Shown: positions 42,140 through 52,632 of the stretch, piece after piece
Position numbering within the stretch: the first letter of the stretch is position 1
Layout: each line of letters opens with the position of its first letter
NCBI RefSeq assembly: GCF_023715505.1
Contig: NZ_JAMBOH010000003.1
Span: 1 to 64,000, forward strand
Length of the DNA stretch: 64,000 nucleotides
Direction: 5' to 3'
From: Neobacillus cucumis
GTDB lineage: Bacteria; Bacillota; Bacilli; Bacillales_B; DSM-18226
Notes under the pieces: model-generated
Database searches by the model: none
Told to the model about the DNA's origin: nothing
The model's input: only the letters and a program-made list of their open reading frames with translations
Position numbers and translations under genes: made by a program

Positions 42140-42815
42140 TGTCCTCCCCCAAGTTGTTCGATTTCACATAATAACTGTAAGTACTCACATGTTCCATCCA
42201 TTTTGGTGATTCTTCTTCGTATCTTTGGAATTGTAATAATTCCTGATGAAATGTATTACCGCTTTGTATTTCCGGTAAAGGTGTTTGAATACAATTCGAA
42301 CGATACAGCGGAAAAAATTCATTGTCAGTGATGTGTACTCCTAATTCCGCAATATAGCTCCGATTTTCTAACAATCCTTTAATAAACCAGTGTCCACTAT
42401 GGTAAGGGACGGTTATTTCATTAAAATGGTGAGCATTTTTACCATTAAACAAAATATTCGTTACGTCATAAATTCTAGTAACAGTGACAAGTTCTTCAAA
42501 CTTTCGATTAAAGAATCGTTCAATGACTTTTTTCGGTAACTCGGAAATGTCCCAGAAAAGAATTATTTTGCGAGGTGTAATGATCCTTGCCTTTAGTTCT
42601 CCCTTTAGTGGAATGAATTCTGGTGAAATAGAGTCATCTGAGGAATTTGAATCCTTCGTAGATTGCCTATTAAGTTCATTCTTTATTTCATTATTACTTT
42701 CTTCAATCCATTTATTCCAGCGGTATTGAACCTTACCAACTGTTGTATTCAATTCTGAGGCGATTTTACGAAATGATAATCCATCTCCTCTTAGTTTGAT
42801 AATTTCCTCAATCAT
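42132..42815 (-). CDS. HTH / DUF4912 domain protein
   Basis: The first 40 residues form a helix-turn-helix of the resolvase/terminase type (GDGLSFRKIASELNTTVGKV). After a serine-rich linker comes a DUF4912 domain: PRKIILFWDIS, RIYDVTNILFNG, VPYHSGHWFIKGL, and SYIAELGVHITDNEFFPLYR with SNCIQTP. DUF4912 resembles a carbohydrate-type beta sandwich, but no function is proven. The start is the ATG at 42815 seven bases after CGGAGG. It is the first gene of the operon with the glycosyltransferase. Confidence 0.8.
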   Translation of the reverse strand: MIEEIIKLRGDGLSFRKIASELNTTVGKVQYRWNKWIEESNNEIKNELNRQSTKDSNSSDDSISPEFIPLKGELKARIITPRKIILFWDISELPKKVIERFFNRKFEELVTVTRIYDVTNILFNGKNAHHFNEITVPYHSGHWFIKGLLENRSYIAELGVHITDNEFFPLYRSNCIQTPLPEIQSGNTFHQELLQFQRYEEESPKWMEHVSTYSYYVKSNNLGEDNG

Positions 42816-43309
42816 TTTTTTCCTCCGTTCTGTAAACAATCAATATATGCAATCATCACAAAATAATTCTAATAATTTATAATTTAATGGTATCACCAGA
42901 TGAGAAAGCATACAATAAACGCATTTTGTCGTATTTTGGTTATCCTATATAGCAAGCTTTGTTTACCATAATTAAAATTTTTTTAGTTACTAATAAACCA
43001 TCGTTTTTTACAAGTATCAACAAATTTCTATATTGGATATGATAATCTTTTCGACAGCATTTCTAAAAAGGCAATTATCATCAATATTTTTCCGCTCCTG
43101 AGCTTCCAGATCCAACAACCAGCTCTGTAATAGCCTTTATCACTCTCTTTTAACTTTAATACTTTATTACTAAAACAAAAAAGCATGGAGATATAATCCC
43201 TATGCTTCTTAGCTTTTTAATGATTCCTGTAATGTTTTAGATGTGTTATTCTCCCCATACGTAAGCGGATACATAATGGAATTAAGTTTTTAGAAAAAAC
43301 TGACTAATA
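42816..43309. other. Intergenic stretch
   Basis: Contains the upstream region of the DUF4912 operon and, at 43177-43208, the terminator of the 66-codon gene. The rest is AT-rich without a gene. Confidence 0.45.
43177..43208 (-). terminator. Terminator of the 66-codon gene
   Basis: Minus strand AAGCATAGGGAT-TATAT-CTCCATGCTT followed by T; pairs AAGCAT/ATGCTT plus GGGA/TCTC-type. Confidence 0.6.
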
Positions 43310-43510
43310 TTATCTAACCTCGAGTTCGTTCCATCGGGAGGAAATGTTTTCCTTAAGATTAGTTGATTCAGCTATAAAATCATTAAAGTAAATGACTTCA
43401 GTAAGAATTTTACATCCTTTTATTCTCTCAAGTGCTTCTTTTGCTTCTTTTTGAGTATCAAACTCAAACATTTTGATGTTTTTCTTTGAATGGGTAGTGA
43501 TGACCCACAT
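43310..43510 (-). CDS. Hypothetical protein, 66 residues
   Basis: A small soluble protein, MWVITTHSKKNIKMFEFDTQ then KEAKEALERIKGCKILTEVI, built like short strand-helix-strand units. AGGGAGGGG lies eight bases before the ATG, so expression is likely. It follows hutG by 20 bases on the same strand and might be the last gene of that cluster. Family unknown. Confidence 0.65.
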   Translation of the reverse strand: MWVITTHSKKNIKMFEFDTQKEAKEALERIKGCKILTEVIYFNDFIAESTNLKENISSRWNELEVR

Positions 43511-43530
43511 TAAAAATCCCCTCCCTATCT

Positions 43531-44502
43531 TTATCTAGTCTGAAAAACGCAACCAGTAATAAATTGCAACCATGCATATACCCCGGTCTTAACGGTTTGG
43601 GCGACTACCGAATCTTTGCTTGGGTCCAGACAAACAAAATCAATATGCCGGACAATCGAATGCTGGCCGATTTCTAGTAATATATTAAACAGTTCCTCTG
43701 CAAGCATACCGCCGGGGGTAGACGCTGGTACACCCGGTGCAACGGAAATATCAAGCACATCCATATCGACGGTGACATAAACGCGGTCAACTTTTGCGGT
43801 CAACTGCCGAAGCGCTTCCTGAACACAATTAATAAGTCCCTGCCTGCGTGCCTGCTTTAACGTCACCATCTGAATATTGTGCTTCTCCGCATAATCAATA
43901 AGCGGCTTCGCATTAAAATAGCCATGCAAACCAATATTGACAACATTCTCTCCTTTGACAGTATGACCATCAATTAGCTGCCGAATCGGCGTTCCGTTTG
44001 CAGGTCCTAATTCTGCCGGATCCCTCACATCAAGATGTGTATCGAGCTGTAAGATTCCAATCGTTTCTTCCTTAAAAACTTCTTTTATTCCCCGTACCGC
44101 ACAGGCCGTTGTAGAATGGTCGCCGCCAATCATGCATGTTACCGTTTGTGGATAGCTTGCTGCAAGATAGGCCGTTGTCTCCTGGATACGTTGATGTGAT
44201 AAGGGAATATCTGTTGTATGCACCGCCACATCTCCCGCATCTGCAACCTTGAAGGACCTCAAATCAATCTTTTCATCCAGGTTGTAGGTGGCAAAGCCCC
44301 TCCACATCCGCCGAAATTCCGCTGGATACAAAGAGGCTCCGGACACACTTATGGATGACCGAGAAATCGGTGCACCGTAAACAATTAAATTGGGTGTTTC
44401 TTTCATTTCATTCAGTGGCTGCACCCAATGATGCACATAACCAGCTTCACCCTTTAATCGATTCCAGGACCATTCGGGTGCCTTAAGCCAATGTTCTCCC
44501 AC
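43531..44502 (-). CDS. hutG: Formimidoylglutamase
   Basis: The 323-residue enzyme hydrolyses N-formimidoyl-L-glutamate to glutamate and formamide, the last step of histidine breakdown. It belongs to the arginase fold, with the binuclear manganese ligands in MIGGDHST, LQLDTHLDVRD and VTVDMDVLDIS. The start is GTG at 44502, with AAAGGTGG about ten bases before, and overlaps hutI by 20 bases. It is the last recognised hut gene of the cluster. Confidence 0.93.
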   Translation of the reverse strand: MGEHWLKAPEWSWNRLKGEAGYVHHWVQPLNEMKETPNLIVYGAPISRSSISVSGASLYPAEFRRMWRGFATYNLDEKIDLRSFKVADAGDVAVHTTDIPLSHQRIQETTAYLAASYPQTVTCMIGGDHSTTACAVRGIKEVFKEETIGILQLDTHLDVRDPAELGPANGTPIRQLIDGHTVKGENVVNIGLHGYFNAKPLIDYAEKHNIQMVTLKQARRQGLINCVQEALRQLTAKVDRVYVTVDMDVLDISVAPGVPASTPGGMLAEELFNILLEIGQHSIVRHIDFVCLDPSKDSVVAQTVKTGVYAWLQFITGCVFQTR

Positions 44503-45763
44503 CTGAATCCACCACCTTTACACCCTTTTTCCACACAGACTTAACGTGATTAACTCCGAATAAGTATTGCAGCTCCTGGTAGCTTTTTACACTCCATAAC
44601 ACGATATCCGCCTGCTTTCCCACTTCAAGTGATCCTACTATTTCCTGGCGGTTAATCGCGCATGCAGCATTAATAGTTGCTGCTGTCAAGGCCTCTGCCG
44701 GGGTTAGTCTCATTGAAATACAAGCCAGATTCATCACGAGCGGCATTGAGGTCGTAGGTGAAGATCCAGGATTGCAATCAGTGGAAATCGCTACCGGCAC
44801 ACCTGCATCGATCATTTTTCTTCCTGCTGCAGCTGCTTCGCGTAAATAGAGCGCTGTTGCCGGAAGCAGGCAGGCAATCGTGCCCGCATCTGCCATGGCT
44901 TGAATGCCTTCATTGGAAGCTTTCAATAAATGCTCAGCTGAAATTGCCCCTACCTTTGCCGCCAATTCCGCTCCGCCATAAGGCTCAATTTCATCAGCAT
45001 GGATTTTCGGGATCAACCCAAAGTGCTTACCTGTTTCTAAAATGCGCTCGGATTGTTCTGGTGTAAAAACCCCTTTTTCACAAAAAACATCGTTAAATTC
45101 AGCTAATTTTTCCTGGGCGACTTTCGGCAGCATTTCATCAACTAAATAATCGACAAATTGATCTTCTTTTCCCTTAAACTCCGGAGGCACAGCATGGGCA
45201 CCCATAAAGGTAGGAACAAGGTCAATTGCATGGTGTTCCTGCAGTATCTTCATGACGCGGAGCTGCTTAAGTTCGGTTTCGAGATTCAAGCCATATCCAC
45301 TTTTGCCTTCTACAGTTGTCACTCCATGAACAAGAAACGAATCAAGCCGGCGTTTAGTTTGCACGACTAATTCTTCTTCCGTCGCTTCCCTAGTCATACG
45401 GGTGGTCGCATGAATTCCTCCACCCGCATTCATAATATCCATATATGTTGCACCTTCAAGGCGCATTTCAAATTCACGCTCGCGGCTTCCTCCATATACA
45501 ACATGTGTATGTGGATCTACAAGTCCAGGCGTTACCAAATGATTTGAGGCATCCACAACCTCTGCTGTTTTCAATTTTCCCTTATAGTGTTCCTCAATTT
45601 CTTTCGTCGTTCCAACCGCCTGGATAAGTCCATCCTCTATCCACAAGCTTCCGTCTTCAATCAAACCAAGCTGTGACATAGCTTCTTTTGAACGGGGACC
45701 TTTTATTTCGGAAGCAAGCGTTGCAAGCTGGGCGGCATGTTTAATCCAAATTGGTTTTTCCAT
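44483..45763 (-). CDS. hutI: Imidazolonepropionase
   Basis: The 426-residue amidohydrolase opens the imidazolone ring to formimidoylglutamate. It has the metal motif LVDPHTHVVYGG (HxH near 83), KSGYGL, the histidine of IPKIHADEIEPYGG and the aspartate of AISTDCNPGSSPT. Length is normal. Its ATG overlaps the hutU stop (TAATG), so the two are translationally coupled. Confidence 0.95.
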   Translation of the reverse strand: MEKPIWIKHAAQLATLASEIKGPRSKEAMSQLGLIEDGSLWIEDGLIQAVGTTKEIEEHYKGKLKTAEVVDASNHLVTPGLVDPHTHVVYGGSREREFEMRLEGATYMDIMNAGGGIHATTRMTREATEEELVVQTKRRLDSFLVHGVTTVEGKSGYGLNLETELKQLRVMKILQEHHAIDLVPTFMGAHAVPPEFKGKEDQFVDYLVDEMLPKVAQEKLAEFNDVFCEKGVFTPEQSERILETGKHFGLIPKIHADEIEPYGGAELAAKVGAISAEHLLKASNEGIQAMADAGTIACLLPATALYLREAAAAGRKMIDAGVPVAISTDCNPGSSPTTSMPLVMNLACISMRLTPAEALTAATINAACAINRQEIVGSLEVGKQADIVLWSVKSYQELQYLFGVNHVKSVWKKGVKVVDSGGRTLA

Positions 45764-47439
45764 TACTGATCATTTCCTTTGTCAAGCATTGGGATTTTAA
45801 TTCCTTTTTCCCGTGCTGTTTTCTTTGCAAGTTCATATCCTGCATCGGCGTGGCGTACGACACCCATACCCGGATCTGTTGTCAATACACGTTCAATTCG
45901 TGCCTCTGCTTCTTTCGTACCATCTGCGACAATAACTACTCCCGCATGTAAAGAATAACCCATTCCAACTCCACCGCCGTGATGTACAGAAACCCATGTA
46001 GCACCACCCACTGCATTAACCATGGCATTTAATATTGGCCAGTCAGACACAACATCAGATCCATCTTTCATCGCTTCTGTTTCACGGTTCGGTGAAGCAA
46101 CAGAGCCTGAATCCAAATGATCACGTCCAATAACAATTGGTGCTTTTAGTTCCCCTCTCGCCACCATGTCATTCAGTATTTTACCAAAACGGGCACGTTC
46201 TCCGTAGCCCAGCCAGCAAATACGGGAAGGGAGCCCCTGGAACTGAATTTTTTCCTGAGCCAATCGGATCCAGTTGCACAAATGTTTATTATCGGCAAAT
46301 TCCCTAAGAATAGCTTGGTCTGTTTTATAAATATCTTCAGGGTCACCTGACAGCGCCACCCAACGGAAAGGTCCTTTCCCTTCACAGAATTGAGGGCGGA
46401 TATAAGCTGGAACAAATCCAGGGAAGTCAAATGCGTTTTCTACCCCTTCATCTTTGGCAACCTGGCGTATATTATTGCCATAGTCAAATGTCACTGCGCC
46501 TTTTTCCATCATCTCAAGCATCGCTTTCACATGCACAGCCATAGAAGCCTTCGACATCCTGACATACATTTCAGGGTTTGATTTTCGTAGTTCCGTTGCA
46601 GCTTCAAATGACAAACCTGCAGGTGTGTATCCGTTCAACGGGTCGTGCGCTGATGTTTGATCTGTCAGCACATCGGGGATAAAGTTTCGTGCTATCATTT
46701 CCGGTAAAACTTCAGCTCCATTACCCAGTAAGCCAATTGATAATGCCTTTCCTTCTCTTTTTGCCTCTTGAGCCAAACGAATAGCCTCATCCAAAGAATC
46801 CGTTTTCACATCGGTATAGCGGGTTTCAATCCGACGGTCAATCCTTGTCTCATCTACATCAATACCGATGCAGACCCCACCGTTCATAGTAACTGCAAGC
46901 GGCTGAGCTCCACCCATACCTCCAAGGCCCGCGGTTACTGTGATAGTACCTTTTAAAGAACCATTAAAATGCTGTTTTGCGAGCTCCGCAAATGTTTCGT
47001 ATGTTCCCTGTACAATCCCCTGGGAGCCAATATAAATCCAGCTTCCAGCGGTCATTTGGCCATACATCATTAATCCCTTTTTGTCGAGTTCATGGAATGT
47101 ATCCCAGTTGGCATATGCCGGGACAATATTTGAATTTGCAATCAGTACACGTGGTGCTTGGCTATGTGTTTTAAACACCGCCACGGGCTTTCCTGATTGG
47201 ACAAGTAACGTTTCATCCTCTTCAAGGTCTTTCAAAGATTCGACAATTGCATCAAAGCAATCCCAGTTTCGTGCCGCCTTACCAATCCCGCCGTAAACAA
47301 CAAGTTCCTCTGGATGCTCCGCTACATCCGGATCTAAATTGTTCATCAACATTCGTAGTACAGCTTCTTGCTGCCAGCCTTTTGTATGTAATTCGGTTCC
47401 TCTATACTGAATAACTTTGTTAACTGTATCCGTTTTCAT
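45763..47439 (-). CDS. hutU: Urocanate hydratase
   Basis: The 558-residue enzyme converts urocanate to imidazolonepropionate, with NAD as an electrophilic cofactor. It contains [15 protein letters not shown] in the NAD-binding domain and the conserved cysteine Cys408 in [14 protein letters not shown], equal to Cys410 of the Pseudomonas enzyme. Length is typical. AGGAGG precedes the ATG. A separate upstream gap of 167 bases with a TATAAT-like box suggests an own promoter for hutUIG. Confidence 0.96.
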   Translation of the reverse strand: MKTDTVNKVIQYRGTELHTKGWQQEAVLRMLMNNLDPDVAEHPEELVVYGGIGKAARNWDCFDAIVESLKDLEEDETLLVQSGKPVAVFKTHSQAPRVLIANSNIVPAYANWDTFHELDKKGLMMYGQMTAGSWIYIGSQGIVQGTYETFAELAKQHFNGSLKGTITVTAGLGGMGGAQPLAVTMNGGVCIGIDVDETRIDRRIETRYTDVKTDSLDEAIRLAQEAKREGKALSIGLLGNGAEVLPEMIARNFIPDVLTDQTSAHDPLNGYTPAGLSFEAATELRKSNPEMYVRMSKASMAVHVKAMLEMMEKGAVTFDYGNNIRQVAKDEGVENAFDFPGFVPAYIRPQFCEGKGPFRWVALSGDPEDIYKTDQAILREFADNKHLCNWIRLAQEKIQFQGLPSRICWLGYGERARFGKILNDMVARGELKAPIVIGRDHLDSGSVASPNRETEAMKDGSDVVSDWPILNAMVNAVGGATWVSVHHGGGVGMGYSLHAGVVIVADGTKEAEARIERVLTTDPGMGVVRHADAGYELAKKTAREKGIKIPMLDKGNDQ

Positions 47440-47606
47440 TTTTTCTACCTCCTAGTTGTGATATTTTTAGTTTATCAGAGAAATACTTTATTTTTATTAT
47501 AATATAATGATAATTTTATAACTGGTTTCATATTTGTTTTTGATTATTTTACTTTTTATAAATTATTTCATTTATATAAACTTGCAAGCAACAGAAATTA
47601 ATAATG

Positions 47607-49082
47607 TTATATCTTTATTCCCGAACGATAAACTAAAGGAGTACACCCTGCACACTGTTTAAATTTAGAATTAAAATAAGTTTGGTGGGTATAGCCCGTT
47701 AATCGTGCTATTTCTTCAAGTGATAAATCGGTTTCCTGTAATAGTCGTTTAGCCTCGCCAATGCGTACTTCATGCAGCGTATCACGAAAGGACCTGCCAG
47801 ATTCGGCGGCAAAACGGCGGCTTAGGGTGCTCTTATTGATGCGAAGTGCATCCGCGCAAGCCGCTAAATTCCACTGCGCATCCCAATAGTTAGACTCGAT
47901 CAGCTCCCTTGCTTTTTCGGCAAGTGTTCTTGGCCCTTTTTGTAAGTTCTGATGATCCTGTTCAAGCAAGCGGGCTGTAAACAAGAGCAATTCCTGTATA
48001 ATTTGATAAATGACTGGCATATGGACAATTTGCTGAAAAATTTTATGATAAATTGCTTCTAAAAAAACGCTTTGAAGTCCGTATGATTTCATATGTCTGC
48101 GAATCTGGGCGAGCACACTTGTAAGGCGGACTCGAACCATTTCAGGATCAGGATACGGCTCCTGAAAAGTTAGAAATTCACGCTCTACCCAATCGCGGAT
48201 CGCTTTTATATCCCTTTTTTCGAGCATTTCAATCCACTGGCGCTGTTCCAAAGGAGTCAAAAAAGGATCCATTTCCTTGAACGACAGATGTTTGTTTTCC
48301 GCCAAAATAATATCATAGCCTTCAAAAAAAACTCGTCTCATTAATTGATGTGTTTCCTGGTAGGCTCTTTTTAATGAATCATGAGGATAAGCTTCTTTCA
48401 TCACTATTGCAATGGGCTCATCCATGAGCTTTTTCCAGTACACAAGAAACGCATGGTATTCCTCCTGGTACACCGTGTTCTCCTTAACCTCCTGTACACA
48501 AAGTATAAAATTAGATAAAGCAAATAAACGATTCTTTCCTGTAAAGGGATAACGCTGCAGGGCATCGTATACTTGGGGAAGCGTTTCTGAATGTGGAGTC
48601 AAAAATGCTGCCATCATGATCGGACTGGGATGTTTTCTCTCTCTTAAGAAAAGATCATGATACCCGATGTCTAACGTATCTACTGCATCTGTAGGATTGT
48701 TTGGAAAGTAACGCTCGTGATTTCGCATTTGATTACGCAATTGTTGTACATGATTGATAAAATCAGATGAAGAAAACGGGCGGAACAAAACATCATCAGC
48801 ACGAAAACGGAGTGCACGGTAAGCGGTTTGAAAAATTCGCTCTGATGAAATGCCTAACCAGCGAAAGCTCCGTTGCTGCATTAACCTGCCAAATCGTTCA
48901 CTTTCATTAGCCCATCCGTCCATATCCAGAATAACCAGGTCAGGCTCCTGTCTCTTTAAACCATTTTCAAATTCCTCCAAGGTATCCCATAGAATTAATC
49001 GGACACCGGCTAAATGCGATTCCACAATCCAACGAATTCCCTGAGCCTCAAGTTTATCTTTTACGATCAAATGAATTTCCAT
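47607..49082 (-). CDS. AraC-family regulator with receiver-like N-terminal domain
   Basis: The 491-residue protein ends in a two-helix-turn-helix AraC domain (about 390-490: NLAACADALRINKSTLSRRF, then SLEEIARLTGYTHQTYFNSK). The N-terminal 120 residues resemble a response-regulator receiver, with an aspartate at the acceptor place (DLVILDMDGW, Asp53), but the conserved late lysine is arginine (DDVLFRPFS) and the early acidic pair is weak. It is probably a pseudo-receiver. The middle part (about 130-380) is helical. The start is the ATG at 49082 with AGAAGG before it. Its place inside the hut cluster suggests that it controls histidine use. Confidence 0.8.
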   Translation of the reverse strand: MEIHLIVKDKLEAQGIRWIVESHLAGVRLILWDTLEEFENGLKRQEPDLVILDMDGWANESERFGRLMQQRSFRWLGISSERIFQTAYRALRFRADDVLFRPFSSSDFINHVQQLRNQMRNHERYFPNNPTDAVDTLDIGYHDLFLRERKHPSPIMMAAFLTPHSETLPQVYDALQRYPFTGKNRLFALSNFILCVQEVKENTVYQEEYHAFLVYWKKLMDEPIAIVMKEAYPHDSLKRAYQETHQLMRRVFFEGYDIILAENKHLSFKEMDPFLTPLEQRQWIEMLEKRDIKAIRDWVEREFLTFQEPYPDPEMVRVRLTSVLAQIRRHMKSYGLQSVFLEAIYHKIFQQIVHMPVIYQIIQELLLFTARLLEQDHQNLQKGPRTLAEKARELIESNYWDAQWNLAACADALRINKSTLSRRFAAESGRSFRDTLHEVRIGEAKRLLQETDLSLEEIARLTGYTHQTYFNSKFKQCAGCTPLVYRSGIKI

Positions 49083-49198
49083 GATGTTATACCTTCTTTC
49101 GTATGATGCTATCATCATAGCAAGCATTTTTTATCCAATAAAATCCTTCTAGTAATTGTTAATACAATCATTCAAATCACTAATCTTTTTAAAACAAA

Positions 49199-49248
49199 CA
49201 AAAAACGGGCTGTATTAACAGACATATCCCGTCGTCTATACAGCCCCC
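49199..49248 (-). terminator. Terminator of the permease gene
   Basis: Minus strand GGGCTGTAT ... ATACAGCCC with an inner AGAC/GTCT pair, followed by GTTTTTTG; about 45 bases long. Confidence 0.7.
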
Positions 49249-49312
49249 CTATTTCATTGATACGAAAAGCTACGGTCGCCTAAAGGTTCCAAGGTGTTAG
49301 AGTATAAATAAC

Positions 49313-50797
49313 TTATTCCTGGCTGAAATCAGCCTCTTGTAATGGCACCATTTTTGATTTCTTTACAATTTTATAGCTAAAATATCCAAATAAGAATAAA
49401 GGCAGACCAATATAAGAAACCAGAATTCCATACCAGTCAATTTTGTCACCGATAAACGCCTGGTAATTGGTTCCAAGCATCGCCACTAAACATAGTGCTG
49501 TGGCTAGAATCGGGCCTAACGGAAACCATTTCGCTGCATATGGGAGGTCTTTAAAATCTCTGCCTTGGGCAATAAATGCTTTTCGGAATCGGTAGTGTGT
49601 AACAGAGATACTTAACCAAGAGATATAACCTGCTAGACCAGCAGCATTTAATAACCAGGAATAAACGGTTCCGTCACCAAAAAGAGAGGTTAGGAAGCAG
49701 AGCATTCCTACAAACGTAGTCAAATATAAAGCGTTTACAGGGACACCCCCTTTATTTACTTTTTTCAAGAATGCCGGTGCTTTTCCCTCTTCAGCTAATA
49801 CCCATAGAACACGTGAACCAACGTATAAACATGAGTTTCCTGCGGATAAAACAGCAGTAAGAATAACAGCATTCATCGCAGCTGCGGCAAATGCCAGGCC
49901 AGCATGTTTAAAAACTAGCGTAAATGGACTCACTGCAATGTTTTCCAGATCCGAACTTAATAAATTAGGATCTTTATAGCTAATGAGGCATCCAATAACG
50001 AAAATGGCTAACACATAGAATAAAAGAATTCGCCAGAAAATTTGCTTAATGGCTTTAGGGATATTTTTTTCAGGATTTTCACTTTCACCTGCAGCAACCC
50101 CAACCATTTCTGTTCCTTGGAAGGCAAACCCCACTACCATAAAGACACTAAAGATGGATAAAAGTCCTCCTTTGAATGGTGCATCTCCCTTAGTGAAATT
50201 TTCAAATCCACCAGTATGACCCTTCATAATTCCAAAGATCATCAGTAATCCCACCACAATAAAGATCATGATGGTGGCAACCTTGATAATGGAAAACCAA
50301 AATTCTGATTCACCGTAACCTTTTACAGATAAAACATTCAGACCAAAAATAATGACTAGAAAAGCTGCACTCCAGACAATGCCTGGAATAGTAGGGAACC
50401 AATATTTCATAATCAAGGAAGAAGCCGATAATTCAAGCGCGAGGATAATGGCATTGTTATACCAATAATTCCAGCCAACAGCAAACCCTAAGGCAGGATC
50501 AACGAATCTTGATGTATACGTACTGAAAGAACCCGAAATTGGTATAAATACTGCCATCTCCGCCAGGCTTGTCATGAGGAAGTAAACCATGATCCCTGCA
50601 ATAAGATAGGCTGCCAGTGCCCCTCCTGGACCGGCATCATGAACAGTAGTACCGCTAGCTAAAAAGAGGCCAGTACCAATCGTTCCACCGATGGCAATCA
50701 TTGATAGGTGCCTTGTTTTTAATTTTCTTTCTAAATGTTCATGTTGTTCACCTGGATTCGTTTGCTGATTTTCTTTTTTAAGGGCCGTATTTTGCAT
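49313..50797 (-). CDS. Amino acid permease, probable histidine transporter
   Basis: The 494-residue protein has about 12 membrane helices and the APC/AAT family signature ERKLKTRHLSMIAIGGTIGT with GLFLASG at the N-terminus, and FQGTEMVGVAAGES in the middle. Such carriers take up amino acids with protons. Lying between hutH and the regulator it is most likely the histidine (or urocanate) importer of the cluster, in place of the HutM carrier of B. subtilis; the family also includes lysine, arginine and aromatic carriers. A weak AGAGG site precedes the ATG. Confidence 0.85.
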   Translation of the reverse strand: MQNTALKKENQQTNPGEQHEHLERKLKTRHLSMIAIGGTIGTGLFLASGTTVHDAGPGGALAAYLIAGIMVYFLMTSLAEMAVFIPISGSFSTYTSRFVDPALGFAVGWNYWYNNAIILALELSASSLIMKYWFPTIPGIVWSAAFLVIIFGLNVLSVKGYGESEFWFSIIKVATIMIFIVVGLLMIFGIMKGHTGGFENFTKGDAPFKGGLLSIFSVFMVVGFAFQGTEMVGVAAGESENPEKNIPKAIKQIFWRILLFYVLAIFVIGCLISYKDPNLLSSDLENIAVSPFTLVFKHAGLAFAAAAMNAVILTAVLSAGNSCLYVGSRVLWVLAEEGKAPAFLKKVNKGGVPVNALYLTTFVGMLCFLTSLFGDGTVYSWLLNAAGLAGYISWLSISVTHYRFRKAFIAQGRDFKDLPYAAKWFPLGPILATALCLVAMLGTNYQAFIGDKIDWYGILVSYIGLPLFLFGYFSYKIVKKSKMVPLQEADFSQE

Positions 50798-50941
50798 AAA
50801 ACACCTCTTTTTTAATTTAGTATACTTACCAATAGTAGGAACAATAAGGAACCGCAGGAGGAGAACAATAATTAGTAATTAATTAACGTCTTAACAAATA
50901 AATAAATTTCTTCTTTTCCTTTTTGTTTTGCTAAGTAAAAT

Positions 50942-52459
50942 TTATCTTACGTTGTCTAATTGCTTGAGTAATTCTTTTAGGTCCATTGTTTTAAGGCCTT
51001 CCGCTGCTTTTTCAATATCTTTTGAAAAAATGCGGTCTTTTTTTATAGAAGGAACAAGTTTTCTTCCGGTATCATAAAGCTTTCTTGTTTGGTTTGCCAT
51101 TTTTTCAACTCCCCGGTATTCAACCGCCTGCATTGCACAAATCAGCTCTATTGCCAGGACTCTTCTTGTATTCTGAATAATTTGATGTGCATGCCTGGAT
51201 CCGATTGTTCCCATGCTCACATGGTCCTCTTGGTTCGCTGACGATGGGATGGAATCTACACTTGCTGGATGTGCCAGCGTTTTATTTTCCGATACAAGAG
51301 ATGCGGCAACATATTGCATGATCATAGCACCTGATTGTAAGCCTTGCTCCGGGCTTAAAAATGGCGGTAAATCATTTAATTGCGGATTGATTAACCGCTC
51401 AATCCGTCTTTCAGAGATATTTGCCATTTCTGCAACCGCAATTTTCATAAAATCCATGGCAAAAGCGATTGGCTGTCCATGGAAGTTACCACCGGAAATT
51501 ACTTTTTCACCATCATTAAAAATTAATGGATTATCCGTTGCTGCATTCATCTCAATCTCTAACTTTTCTTTTACATAATCGAGGGCTTGCCAGGTTGCAC
51601 CATGAACCTGCGGAATACAGCGAAGGGAATAAGCATCCTGTACTCTCAATTCACCCTGCACTGTCGTCAATAAACTATCGCTTAAGTAACCGCGGATTCG
51701 TGCTGCAGTATCAATTTGCTGTTGATAACCTCGCGCAATATGTACCTCTTCAGCAAAGGCATCAATAATCCCTGTTAATCCTTCAATCGTCATGGAGGAA
51801 ATTAGCTCACTTTGGAAAGCAAGTTGCTCTGCCTCAAGATAGCCGACCACTCCCATTGCCGTCATTGCCTGTGTTCCGTTGATAAGAGCAAGGCCTTCTT
51901 TTGCCTGAAGTGTTACTGGGAAAATCCCTTCTTGCTGAAAGGCTTCAAGTGAATCCATTCGAGTTCCTTTATAAAATACCTCCCCTTCCCCGATTAGCAC
52001 TAACGCCAAGTGTGAAAGCGGTGCCAAATCTCCGCTTGCTCCAAGGGAACCTTGCTGCGGTATCACGGGGATAATATCCTTGTTCACTAAATCTAATAAC
52101 CTTTCAATAACAAGCGGTCTAATTCCAGAATAACCCTTTAAAAGTGCGTTAGCACGAAGAAGAACCATTGCTTTTGCGACAACCTCTGGGAACGGATCAC
52201 CTACTCCGCAAGCATGTGAACGAATTAAATTAAGCTGAAGATCTTGAACATGATTCTTATCAATTAGCACATCACTGAATTTTCCAAATCCAGTTGTAAT
52301 CCCATAAACCACTCTTGATTCTGAGACGATTTTTTCAACGGCTTCTCGGCTCTTTGCGGCAGCCTCCATGCTCTTTTCGGAAGCGCACACCTTTTGATCT
52401 CCGAATAAAACTTCCTTCATTTGCGTTAAGGTTAAACTTTGGCCAGTTAATGTTATCAT
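50942..52459 (-). CDS. hutH: Histidine ammonia-lyase
   Basis: The 505-residue enzyme deaminates histidine to urocanate and ammonia. The electrophilic MIO prosthetic group forms from Ala141-Ser142-Gly143 in [14 protein letters not shown]. The catalytic tyrosine lies in [10 protein letters not shown] near 52. The C-terminal segment [19 protein letters not shown] is also typical. AGGAGAG precedes the ATG. The gene is first in the hut cluster, and its 5' region carries a promoter, several dyads and a terminator-like hairpin. Confidence 0.96.
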   Translation of the reverse strand: MITLTGQSLTLTQMKEVLFGDQKVCASEKSMEAAAKSREAVEKIVSESRVVYGITTGFGKFSDVLIDKNHVQDLQLNLIRSHACGVGDPFPEVVAKAMVLLRANALLKGYSGIRPLVIERLLDLVNKDIIPVIPQQGSLGASGDLAPLSHLALVLIGEGEVFYKGTRMDSLEAFQQEGIFPVTLQAKEGLALINGTQAMTAMGVVGYLEAEQLAFQSELISSMTIEGLTGIIDAFAEEVHIARGYQQQIDTAARIRGYLSDSLLTTVQGELRVQDAYSLRCIPQVHGATWQALDYVKEKLEIEMNAATDNPLIFNDGEKVISGGNFHGQPIAFAMDFMKIAVAEMANISERRIERLINPQLNDLPPFLSPEQGLQSGAMIMQYVAASLVSENKTLAHPASVDSIPSSANQEDHVSMGTIGSRHAHQIIQNTRRVLAIELICAMQAVEYRGVEKMANQTRKLYDTGRKLVPSIKKDRIFSKDIEKAAEGLKTMDLKELLKQLDNVR

Positions 52460-52495
52460 GATTTCTCTCTCCTCTAATACTTTAATATAATAAAG

Positions 52496-52543
52496 AAAGA
52501 GGCTGGATTCCGATTCCTATTAGAATTGGAGTCCAGCCTCTTT
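52496..52543 (-). terminator. Terminator-like hairpin in the hutH leader (possible attenuator)
   Basis: AAAGAGGCTGGATTCC and its near-complement (one mismatch) pair over 16 bp, with a further ATTC/GAAT extension. On the minus strand it is followed by TTTCTTTATTATATT. It sits between the hutH promoter and the ribosome site, 37 bases before the start codon. Confidence 0.6.
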
Positions 52544-52601
52544 TATTACCATTTTTGAATTTAGAACTATTTTTTTACGGTACTTCATGCGTTATCAATC
52601 C

Positions 52602-52625
52602 CATCTTATACTATTCTATTACTAC
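52602..52625 (-). promoter_or_regulatory. NAG-triplet run in the hutH leader
   Basis: The transcript should begin with TAG-TAA-TAG-AA-TAG-TAT-AAG. B. subtilis HutP recognises NAG triplets in hut mRNA, although with about 4-base spacers; here the spacers are 2-3 bases, so the likeness may be chance. Confidence 0.3.
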
Positions 52626-52632
52626 GATAATT

